Source of the DNA: Micromussa lordhowensis
Taxonomy: Eukaryota; Cnidaria; Anthozoa; Scleractinia; Lobophylliidae
NCBI GenBank assembly: GCA_964020085.1
Contig: OZ026608.1
Location: 16,571,479-16,635,478 of the forward strand
Direction: 5' to 3'
DNA length: 64,000 nucleotides
This document shows, in pieces, positions 46,401 through 58,400 of this stretch. Both the position numbers and the translations under genes were made by a program. The notes beneath the pieces were generated by a model. The model ran no database searches. It worked only from the letters and a program-made list of their open reading frames with translations, and had not been told where the DNA came from. Numbering within the stretch: the stretch's first letter is position 1; every line of letters starts with the position of its first letter.

Positions 46401-49400
46401 TCGCGCCAAAAATTAAAGCAATTTAAAGATTCAACTGGTGTACATTTACTTGGTTTTAGGACGAAAAAGAAAATGACCACGAAGGGACTCGAACCCTCAA
46501 TCTTCCGATTCGAAGTCGGACGCCTTGTCCATTAGGCCACGCGGCCAGACACATGAGGAAGGAGATCTTTTGTGCTTTCATTCGCGGGAAAATTAAAGCA
46601 GTTCAAAAATTCAATTGTTGGACATTTACTTGGTTTTATGACGAAAAAGAAAACGACCACGAAAGGACTCGAACCCTCAATCTTCCGATTCGAAGTCGGA
46701 CGCCTTGTCCATTAGGCCACGCGGCCAGACACATGAGGAAGGAGATCTTTTGTGCTTTCATTCGCGCGAGAATTAAAGCAATTCAAAAATTTAACTGGTC
46801 TACATTTACTTGGTTTTATGACGAAAAAGAAAACGACCACGAAGGGACGCAAACCCTCAATCTTCCGATTGGAAGTCAGACGCCTTGTCCATTAGGCCAC
46901 GCGGCCAGACACATGAGGAAGGAGATCTTTTGTGCTTTCATTCGCGGGAAAATTAAAGCAATTCAAAAATTCAATTGGTGTACATTTACTTGGTTTTATG
47001 ACGAAAAAGAAAACGACCACGAAGGGACTCGAACCCTCAATCTTCCGATTCGAAGTCGGACGCCTTGTCCATTAGGCCACGCGGCCAGACACATGAGGAA
47101 GGAGATCTTTTGTGCTTTCATTCGCGGGAAAATTAAAGCAATTCAAAAATTCAATTGGTGTACATTTACTTGGTTTTATGACGAAAAAGAAAACGACCGC
47201 GAAGGGACTCGAACCCTCAATCTTCCGATTCGAAGTCGGACGCCTTGTCCTATAGGCCACGCGGCCAGACACATGAGGAAGGAGATCTTTTGTGCTTTCA
47301 TTCGCGGGAAAATTAAAGCAATTCAAAAATTCAATTGTTGTACATTTACTTGGTTTTATGACGAAAAAAAAAACGACCACGAAGGGACTCAAACCCTCAA
47401 TCTTCCGATTCGAAGTCGCACGCCTTGTCCATTAGGCCACGCGGCCAAACACATGAGGAAGGAGATCTTTTGTTCTTTCATTCGCGTGAAAATTAAAGGA
47501 ATTCAAAAATTCAATTGGTGTACATTTACTTGGTTTTATGACGAAAAAGAAAACGACCAGGAAGGGACTCAAACCCTCAATCTTCCGATTCGAAGTCGGA
47601 CGCCTTCTGCATTAGTCCACACGGCCAGACACATGAGGAAGGAGATCTTTTGTGCTTTCATTCTCGGGAAAATTAAAGCAATTCAAAAATTCAATTGTTG
47701 TACATTTAGTTGGTTTTATAACGAAAAAGAAAACGACCACAAAGGGACCCGAACCCTCAATCTTCTGATTCGAAGTCGGACGCCTTGTCCATTAGGCCAC
47801 GCGGCCAGACACATGAGGACGGAGATCTTTTGTGCTTTCATTCGTGGGAAAATTAAAGGAATTCAAAAATTCAATTGTTGTACATTTACTTGGTTTTATG
47901 ACGTAAAAGAAAACGACCACGAAGAGACTCGAACCCTCAATCTTTCGATTTGAAGTCGGACGCTTTGTCCATTAGGCCACGCGGCCAGACAAATGAGGAA
48001 GGAGATCTTTTGTGCTTTCATTCGCGGGAAAATTAAAGCAATTCAAAAATTCAATTGGTGTACATTTACTTGGTTTTATGACGAAAAAGAAAACGACCAC
48101 GAAGGGACTCGAACCCTCAATCTTCCGATTCGAAGTCGGACGCCTTGTCCATTAGGCCACGCGGCCAGACACATGAGGAAGAAGATCTTTTGTGCTTTCA
48201 TTCGCGGGAAAATTAAAGCAATTCAAAAATTCAATTGTTGTACATTTACTTGGTTTTATGACGAAAAAGAAAACGACCACGAAGGGACTCGAACCCTCAA
48301 TCTTCCGATTCGAAGTCGGACGCCTTGTCCATTAGGCCACGCGGCCAGACACATGAGGAAGGAGATATTTTGTGCTTACATTCGCGGGAAAATTAAAGCA
48401 ATTCAAGAATTCAATTGTTGTACATTAACTTGGTTTTATGACGAAAAAAAAACGACCACGAAGGGACTCAAACCCTCAATCTTGCGATTCGAAGTCGCAC
48501 GCCTTGTCCATTAGGCCACGCGGCCAGACACATGAGGAAGGAGATCTTTTGTGCTTTCATTCGCGTGAAAATCAAAGCAATTCAAAAATTCAATTGGTGT
48601 ACATTTACTTGGTTTTATGACGAAAAAGAAAACGACCACGAAGGGACTCGAACCCTCAATCTTCCAATTCGAAGTCGGACGCCTTCTCCATTAGGCCACG
48701 CGGCCAGACACATGAGGAAGGAGATCTTTTGTGCTTTCATTCACGGGAAAATTAAAGCAATTTAAAAATTCAATTGTTGTACATTTACTTGGTTTTATGA
48801 CGAAAAAGAAAACGACCACGAAGGGACTCGAACCCTCAATCTTACGATTCGAAGTCGGACGCCTTGTCCATTAGGCCACGCGGCCAGACACATGAGGAAG
48901 GAGATCTTTTGTGCTTTCATTCGCGGGAAAATTAAAGCAATTTAAAAATTCAATTGTTGTACATTTACTTGGTTTTATGACGAAAAAGAAAACGACCACG
49001 AAGGGACTCGAACCCTCAATCTTCCGATTCGAAGTCGGACGCCTTGTCCATTAGGCCACGCGTCCAGACAAATAAGGAAGGAGATCTTTTGTGCTTTCAT
49101 TCGCGGGAAAATTAAAGCAGTTCAAAAATTCAATTGTTGTACATTTACTTGGTTTTATGACGAAAAAGAAAACGACCACGAAGGGACTCGAACCCTCAAT
49201 CTTCCGATTCGAAGTCGGACGCCTTGTCCATTAGGCCACGCGGCCAGACACATGAGGAAGGAGATCTTTTGTGCTTTCATTCGCGGGAAAATTAAAGCAA
49301 TTTAAAAATTCAATTGGTCTACATTTACTTGGTTTTATGACGAAAAAGAAAACGACCACGAAGGGACTCGAACCCTCAATCTTCCGATTCGAAGTCGGAC

Positions 49401-52400
49401 GCCTTGTCCATTAGGCCACGCGGCCAGACACATGAAGAACGAGATCTTTTGTGCTTTCATTCGCGGGAAAATTAAAGCAATTTAAAAATTCAATTGTTGT
49501 ACATTTACTTGGTTTTATGACGAAAAAGAAACGACCACGAAGGGACTCGAACCCTCAATCTTCCGATTCGAAGTCGGACGCCTTGTCCATTAGGCCACGC
49601 GGCCAGACACATGAGGAAGGAGATCTTTTGTGCTTTCATTCGGGTGAAAATTAAAGCAATTCAAAAATTCAATTGTTGTACATTTACTTGGTTTTATGAC
49701 GAAAAAAAAACGATCACGAAGGGACTCAAACCCTCAATCTTGCGATTCGAAGTCGCACGTCTTGTCCATTAGGCCACGCGGCCAGACACATGAGGAAGGA
49801 GATCTTTTTTGCTTTCATTCGCGGGAAAATTAAAGCAATTTAAAAATTCAATTGTTGTACATTTACTTGGTTTTATGACGAAAAAGAAAACGACCACGAA
49901 GGGACTCGGACCCTCAATCTTCCGATTCGAAGTCGGACGCCTTGTCCATTAGGCCACGCGGCCAGACAAATAAGGAAGGAGATCTTTTGTGCTTTCATTC
50001 GCGGGAAAATTAAAGCAGTTCAAATATTCAATTGTTGTACATTTACTTGGTTTTATGACGAAAAAGAAAACGACCACGAAGCGACTCGAACCCTCAATCT
50101 TACGATTCGAAGTCGGACGCCTTGTCCATTAGGCCACGCGGCCAGACACATGAGGAGGGAGATCTTTTGTGCTTTCATTCGCGGGAAAAGTAAAGCAATT
50201 TAAAAATTCAATTGTTGTACATTTACTTGGTTTTATGACGAAAAAGAAAACGACCACGAAGGGACTCGAACCCTCAATCTTACGATTCGAAGTCGGACGC
50301 CTTGTCCATTAGGCCACGAGGCCAGACACATGAGGAAGGAGATCTTTTGTGCTTTCATTCGCGGGAAAATTAAAGCAATTTAAAAATTCAATTGTTGTAC
50401 ATTTACTTGGTTTTATGACGAAAAAGAAAACGACCACGAAGGGACTCGAACCCTCAATCTTCCGATTCGAAGTCGGACGCCTTGTCCATTAGGCCACGCG
50501 GCCAGACACATGAGGAAGGAGATCTTTTGTGCTTTCATTCGCGGGAAAATTAAAGCAATTTAAAAATTCAATTGTTGTACATTTACTTGGTTTTATGACA
50601 AGAAAGAAAACGACCACGAAGGGACTCGAACCCTCAATCTTCCGATTCGAAGTCGGACGCCTTGTCCATTAGGCCACGCGGCCAGACACATGAGGAAGGA
50701 GATCTTTTGTGCTTTCATTCGCGGGAAAATTAAAGCAATTTAAAAATTCAACTGTGTACATTTACTTGGTTTTATGACGAAAAAGAAAACGACCACGAAG
50801 GGACTCGAACCCTCAATCTTCCGATTCGAAGTCGGACGCCTTGTCCATTAGGCCACGCGGCCAGACACATGAGGAAGGAGATCTTTTGTGCTTTCATTCG
50901 CAGGAAAACTAAAGCAATTTAAAAATTCAATTGTTGTACATTTACTTGGTTTTATGACGAAAAAGAAAACGACCACGAAGGGGCTCGAACCCTCAATCTT
51001 CCGATTCGAAGTCGGACGCTTTGTCCATTAGGCCACGCGGCCAGACACATGAGGAAGGAGATCTTTTGTGCTTTCATTTGCGGGAAAATTAAAGCAATTT
51101 AAAAATTCAATTGTTGTACATTTACTTGGTTTTATGACGAAAAAGAAAACGACCACGAAGGGACTCGAACCCTCAATCTTCCGATTCGAAGTCGGACGCC
51201 TTGTCCATTAGGCCACGCGGCCAGACACATGAGGAAGGAGATCTTTTGTGCTTTCATTCGCGGGAAAATTAAAGCAATTTAAAAATTCAATTGTTGTACA
51301 TTTACTTGGTTTTATGACGAAAAAGAAAACGACCACGAAGGGACTCGAACCCTCAATCTTCCGATTCGAAGTCGGACGCCTTGTCCATTAGGCCACGCGG
51401 CCAGACACATGAGGAAGGAGACCTTTTGTCCTTTCATTCGCGGGAAAATAAAAGCAATTAAAAAATTCAACTGGTGTACATTTACTTGGTTTTATGACGA
51501 AAAAGAAAACGACCACGAAGGGACTCGAACCCTCAATCTTCCGATTCGAAGTCGGACGCCTTGTCCATTAGGCCACGCGGCCAGACACATGAGGAAGGAG
51601 ATCTTTTGTGCTTTCATTCGCGGGAAAATTAAAGCAATTTAAAAATTCAATTGTTGTACATTTACTTGGTTTTTATGACGAAAAAGAAAACGACCACGAA
51701 GGGACTCGAACCCTCAATCTTCCGATTCGAATTCGGACGCCTTGTCCATTAGGCCACGCGGCCAGACACATGAGGAAGGAGATCTTTTGTGCTTTGATTC
51801 GCGGGAAAATTAAAGCAATTTAAAAATTCAACTGGTGTACATTTACTTGGTTTTATGACGAAAAAGAAAACGACCACGAAGGGACTCGAACCCTCAATCT
51901 TCCGATTCGAAGTCGGACGCCTTGTCCATTAGGCCACGCGGCCAGACACATGAGGAAGGAGATCTTTTGTTCTTTCATTCGCGGGAAAATTAAAGCAATT
52001 CAAAAATTCAATTGGTGTACATTTACTTGGTTTTATGACGAAAAAGAAAACGACCACGAAGGGACTCGAACCCTCAATCTTCCGATTCGAAGTCGGACGC
52101 CTTGTCCATTAGGCCACGCGGCCAGACACATGAGGAAGGAGATCTTTTGTGCTTTCATTCGCGCGAAAATTAAAGCCATTTAAAAATTCAATTGTTGTAC
52201 ATTTACTTGGTTTTATGACGAAAAAGAAAACGACCACGAAGGGGCTCGAACCCTCAATCTTCCGATTCGAAGTCGGACGCTTTGTCCATTAGGCCACGCG
52301 GCCAGACACATGAGGAAGGAGATCTTTTGTGCTTTCATTTGCGGGAAAATTAAAGCAATTTAAAAATTCAATTGTTGTACATTTACTTGGTTTTATGACG

Positions 52401-55400
52401 AAAAAGAAAACGACCACGAAGGGACTCGAACCCTCAATCTTCCGATTCGAAGTCGGACGCCTTGTCCATTAGGCCACGCGGCCAGACACATGAGGAAGGA
52501 GATCTTTTGTGCTTTCATTCGCGGGAAAATTAAAGCAATTTAAAAATTCAATTGTTGTACATTTACTTGGTTTTATGACGAAAAAGAAAACGACCACGAA
52601 GGGACTCGAACCCTCAATCTTCCGATTCGAAGTCGGACGCCTTGTCCATTAGGCCACGCGGCCAGACACATGAGGAAGGAGATCTTTTGTCCTTTCATTC
52701 GCGGGAAAATAAAAGCAATTAAAAAATTCAACTGGTGTACATTTACTTGGTTTTATGACGAAAAAGAAAACGACCACGAAGGGACTCGAACCCTCAATCT
52801 TCCGATTCGAAGTCGGACGCCTTGTCCATTAGGCCACGCGGCCAGACACATGAGGAAGGAGATCTTTTGTGCTTTCATTCGCGGGAAAATTAAAGCAATT
52901 TAAAAATTCAATTGTTGTACATTTACTTGGTTTTTATGACGAAAAAGAAAACGACCACGAAGGGACTCGAACCCTCAATCTTCCGATTCGAAGTCGGACG
53001 CCTTGTCCATTAGGCCACGCGGCCAGACACATGAGGAAGGAGATCTTTTGTGCTTTCATTCGCGGGAAAATTAAAGCAATTTAAAAATTCAACTGGTGTA
53101 CATTTACTTGGTTTTATGACGAAAAAGAAAACGACCACGAAGGGACTCGAACCCTCAATCTTCCGATTCGAAGTCGGACGCCTTGTCCATTAGGCCACGC
53201 GGCCAGACACATGAGGAAGGAGATCTTTTGTTCTTTCATTCGCGGGAAAATTAAAGCAATTCAAAAATTCAATTGGTGTACATTTACTTGGTTTTATGAC
53301 GAAAAAGAAAACGACCACGAAGGGACTCGAACCCTCAATCTTCCGATTCGAAGTCGGACGCCTTGTCCATTAGGCCACGCGGCCAGACACATGAGGAAGG
53401 AGATCTTTTGTGCTTTCATTCGCGCGAAAATTAAAGCCATTTAAAAATTCAATTGTTGTACATTTACTTGGTTTTATGACGAAAAAGAAAACGACCACGA
53501 AGTGGCTCGAACCCTCAATCTTCCGATTCGAAGTCGGACGCCTTGTCCATTAGGCCACGCGGCCAGACACATGAGGAAGGAGATCTTTTGTGCTTTCATT
53601 CGCGGGAAAAGTAAAGCAATTTAAAAATTCAATTGTTGTACATTAACTTGGTTTTATGACGAAAAAGAAAACGACCACGAAGGGACTCGAACCCTCAATC
53701 TTACGATTCGAAGTCGGACGCCTTCTCCATTAGGCCACGCGGCCAGACACATTAGGAAGGAGATCTTTTGTGCTTTCATTCGCGGGAAAATTAAAGCAAT
53801 TTAAAAATTCAATTGTTGTACATTTACTTGGTTTTATGACGAAAAAGAAAACGACCACGAAGGGGCTCGAACCCTCAATCTTCCGATTCGAAGTCGGACG
53901 CCTTCTCCATTAGGCCACGCGGCCAGACACATGAGGAAGGAGATCTTTTGTGCTTTCATTCGCAGGAAAACTAAAGCAATTTAAAAATTCAATTGTTGTA
54001 CATTTACTTGGTTTTATGACGAAAAAGAAAACGACCACGAAGGGGCTCGAACCCTCAATCTTCCGATTCGAAGTCGGACGCTTTGTCCATTAGGCCACGC
54101 GGCCAGACACATGAGGAAGGAGATCTTTTGTGCTTTCATTTGCGGGAAAATTAAAGCAATTTAAAAATTCAATTGTTGTACATTTACTTGGTTTTATGAC
54201 GAAAAAGAAAACGACCACGAAGGGACTCGAACCCTCAATCTTCCGATTCGAAGTCGGACGCCTTGTCCATTAGGCCACGCGGCCAGACACATGAGGAAGG
54301 AGATCTTTTGTGCTTTCATTCGCGGGAAAATTAAAGCAATTTAAAAATTCAACTGGTGTACATATTTACTTGGTTTTATGACGAAAAAGAAAACGACCAC
54401 GAAGGGACTCGAACCCTCAATCTTCCGATTCGAAGTCGGACGCTTTGTCCATTAGGCCACGCGGCCAGACACATGAGGAAGGAGATCTTTTGTGCTTTCA
54501 TTCGCGGGAAAATTAAAGCAATTTAAAAATTCAATTGTTGTACATTTACTTGGTTTTATGACGAAAAAGAAAACGACCACGAAGGGACTCGAACCCTCAA
54601 GCTTCCGATTCGAAGTCGGACGCCTTGTCCATTAGGCCACGCGGCCAGACACATGAGGAAGGAGATCTTTTGTTCTTTCATTCGCGGGAAAATTAAAGCA
54701 ATTCAAAAATTCAATTGGTGTACATTTACTTGGTTTTATGACGAAAAAGAAAACGACCACGAAGGGACTCGAACCCTCAATCTTCCGATTCGAAGTCGGA
54801 CGCCTTGTCCATTAGGCCACGCGGCCAGACACAAAGGAAGGAGATCTTTTGTGCTTTCATTCGCGCGAAAATTAAAGCCATTTAAAAATTCAATTGTTGT
54901 ACATTTACTTGGTTTTATGACGAAAAAGAAAACGACCACGAAGGGGCTCGAACCCTCAATCTTCCGATTCGAAGTCGGACACCTTGTCCATTAGGCCACG
55001 CGGCCAGACACATGAGGAAGGAGATCTTTTGTGCTTTCATTCGCGGGAAAATTAAAGCAATTTAAAAATTCAATTGTTGTACATTTACTTGGTTTTATGA
55101 CGAAAAAGAAAACGACCACGAAGGGACTCGAACCCTCAATCTTCCGATGCGAAGTCGGACTCCTTGTCCATTAGGCCACGCGGCCAGAAACATGAGGAAG
55201 GAGATCTTTTGTGCTTTCATTCGCGGGAAAATTAAAGCAATTTAAAAATTTAACTGGTGTACATTTACTTGGTTTTATGACGAAAAAGAAAACGACCACG
55301 AAGGGACTCGAACCCTCAATCTTCCGATTCGAAGTCGGACGCCTTGTCCATTAGGCCACGCGGCCAGACACATGAGGAAGGAGATCTTTTGTTCTTTCAT

Positions 55401-58400
55401 TCGCGGGAAAATTAAAGCAATTCAAAAATTCAATTGGTGTACATTTACTTGGTTTTATGACGAAAAAGAAAACGACCACGAAGGGACTCGAACCCTCAAT
55501 CTTCCGATTCGAAGTCGGACGCCTTGTCCATTAGGCCACGCGGCCAGACACATGAGGAAGGAGATCTTTTGTGCTTACATTCGCGCGAAAATTAAAGCAA
55601 GTTAAAAATTCAATTGTTGTACATTTACTTGGTTTTATGACGAAAAAGAAAACGACCACGAAGGGGCTCGAACCCTCAATCTTCCGATTCGAAGTCGGAC
55701 GCCTTGTCCATTAGGGCACGCGGCCAGACACATGAGGAAGGAGATCTTTTGTGCTTTTATTCGCGGGAAAATTAAAGCAATTTAAAAATTCAATTGTTGT
55801 ACATTTACTTGGTTTTATGACGAAAAAGAAAACGACCACGAAGGGACTCGAACCCTCAATCTTCCGATTCGAAGTCGGACGCCTTGTCCATTAGGCCACG
55901 CGGCCAGACACATGAGGAAGGAGATCTTTTGTGCTTTCATTCGCGGGAAAATTAAAGCAATTTAAAAATTCAACTGGTGTACATTTACTTGGTTTTATGA
56001 CGAAAAAGAAAACGACCACGAAGGGACTCGAACCCTCAATCTTCCGATTCGAAGTCGGACGCCTTGTCCATTAGGCCACGCGGCCAGACACATGAGGAAG
56101 GAGATCTTTTTTTCTTTCATTCGCGGGAAAATTAAAGCAATTCAAAAATTCAATTGGTGTACATTTACTTGGTTTTATGACGAAAAAGAAAACGACCACG
56201 AAGGGACTCGAACCCTCAATCTTCCGATTCGAAGTCGGACGCCTTGTCCATTAGGCCACGCGGCCAGACACATGAGGAAGGAGATCTTTTGTGCTTTCAT
56301 TCGCGCGAAAATTAAAGCCATTTAAAAATTCAATTGTTGTACATTTACTTGGTTTTATGACGAAAAAGAAAACGACCACGAAGGGACTCGAACCCTCAAT
56401 CTTCCGATTCGAATTCGGACGCCTTGTCCATTAGGCCACGCGGCCAGACACATGAGAAGGAGATCTTTTGTGCTTTAATTCGCGGGAAAATTAAAGCAAT
56501 TCAAAAATTCAATTGTTGTACATTTACTTGGTTTTATGACGAAAAAGAAAACGACCACGAAGGGACTCGAACCCTCAATCTTCCGATTCGAAGTCGGACG
56601 CCTTGTCCATTAGGCCACGCGGCCAGACACATGAGGAAAGGAGATATTTTGTGCTTACATTCGCGGGAAAATTAAAGCAATTCAAGAATTCAATTGTTGT
56701 ACATTTACTTGGTTTTATGACGAAAAAAAAAACGACCACGAAGGGACTCAAACCCTCAATCTTGCGATTCGAAGTCGCACGCCTTGTCCATTAGGCCACG
56801 CGGCCAGACACATGAGGAAGGAGATCTTTTGTGCTTTCATTCGCTTGAAAATTAAAGCAATTCAAAAATTCAATTGGTCTACATTTACTTGGTTTTATGA
56901 CGAAAAAGAAAACGACCACGAAGGGACTCGAACCCTCAATCTTCCGATTCGAAGTCGGACGCCTTGTCCATTAGGCCACGCGGCCAGACACATGAGAAGG
57001 AGATCTTTTGTGCTTACATTCGCGGGAAAATTAAAGCAATTCAAGAATTCAATTGTTGTACATTTACTTGGTTTTATGACGAAAAAGAAAACGACCACGA
57101 AGGGACTCGAACCCTCAATCTTCCGATTCGAAGTCGGACGCCTTGTCCATTAGGCCACGCGGCCAGACACATGAGAAGGAGATCTTTTGTGCTTTAATTC
57201 GCGGGAAAATTAAAGCAATTCAAAAATTCAATTGTTGTACATTTACTTGGTTTTATGACGAAAAAGAAAACGACCACGAAGGGACTCGAACCCTCAATCT
57301 TCCGATTCGAAGTCGGACGCCTTGTCCATTAGGCCACGCGGCCAGACACATGAGAAGGAGATCTTTTGTGCTTTCATTCGCGGGAAAATTAAAGCAATTC
57401 AAAAATTCAATTGTTGTACATTTACTTGGTTTTATGACGAAAAAGAAAACGACCACGAAGGGACTCGAACCCTCAATCTTCCGATTCGAAGTCGGACGCC
57501 TTGTCCATTAGGCCACGCGGCCAGACACATGAGGAAAGGAGATATTTTGTGCTTACATTCGCGGGAAAATTAAAGCAATTCAAGAATTCAATTGTTGTAC
57601 ATTTACTTGGTTTTATGACGAAAAAAAAACGACCACGAAGGGACTCAAACCCTCAATCTTCCGATTCGAAGTCGCACGCCTTGTCCATTAGGCCACGCGG
57701 CCAGACACATGAGGAAGGAGATCTTTTGTGCTTTCATTCGCTTGAAAATTAAAGCAATTCAAAAATTCAATTGGTGTACATTTACTTGGTTTTATGACGA
57801 AAAAGAAAACGACCACGAAGGGACTCGAACCCTCAATCTTCCGATTCGAAGTCGGACGCCTTGTCCATTAGGCCACGCGGCCAGACAAATGAGGAAGGAG
57901 ATCTTTTGTGCATTCATTCGCGGGAAAATTAAAGCAATTAAAAAAAAAACATATGATGATAAGAAAGTACGCTGCGCTGCTTGGTTAGTAAAAATGTTTT
58001 TATCACTTACTGTCATTTTCAAATTCGGCAGCAGATCCTCGGTGTACCGTGAGCCTTGCATGTTCACACTGGACAAAGAAAAGGAAAAAATAAAGTCCAA
58101 CATTAAAATATTTCAAAAACTGTACTTAATAATCTCAACGTTTCTCAGTAAACTCGCTGTCAGATTTTAAAACGCAACCCCATGACCTTTAGAGTATAAT
58201 ATCGTAGTCTCTACTGCTGTGTCTTTCTTGTTCTTCAAATTAATCTCACCCTCAGAGGCATGCTATATATGAGCTAAGTCACACTTGTAGTCTGATGTAG
58301 CAAAGAGACAAATATTTGGGGAATGATATAGTTTGTGTAAGGTCGTACATATTAAGTATTTCGTAAAGTCTTATTCTTTACATGTACGTGTTTATGAAAC

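Larger units (their letters stand above)
45911..57950 (-). repeat. Tandem array of 67 tRNA-Arg(TCG) units, period ~180 bp
   Basis: Sixty-seven head-to-tail units each carry one 73-nt tRNA-Arg gene on the minus strand (first gene 45933, last 57810; mean spacing 179.95 bp). The consensus folds fully: 7-bp acceptor stem, 4-bp D stem with T13-A22, anticodon loop CTTCGAA (anticodon TCG, reads CGA), 5-nt variable loop and 5-bp T stem with GTTCGAGTC. Internal A and B boxes are intact in most copies. The spacer holds a T-rich terminator directly 3' of each gene and a ~107 bp leader. Thirty-three copies equal the consensus exactly. The array lies wholly inside GH10 intron 4 and ends mid-unit at about 57950. 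Confidence 0.96.

Noticed and set aside
46553..47953. A 466-codon + strand open frame (and similar shorter ones to 58170) with a 60-residue periodic peptide
   Set aside because: The unit length of 180 is a multiple of three, so one stop-free unit becomes a long frame. It is the antisense of tRNA genes; the conserved peptide reflects tRNA conservation, a known source of false protein predictions.
43929..57882. CRISPR-like array
   Set aside because: The repeated 73-nt element is a foldable tRNA gene, the 'spacers' are themselves homologous, and the genome is eukaryotic.
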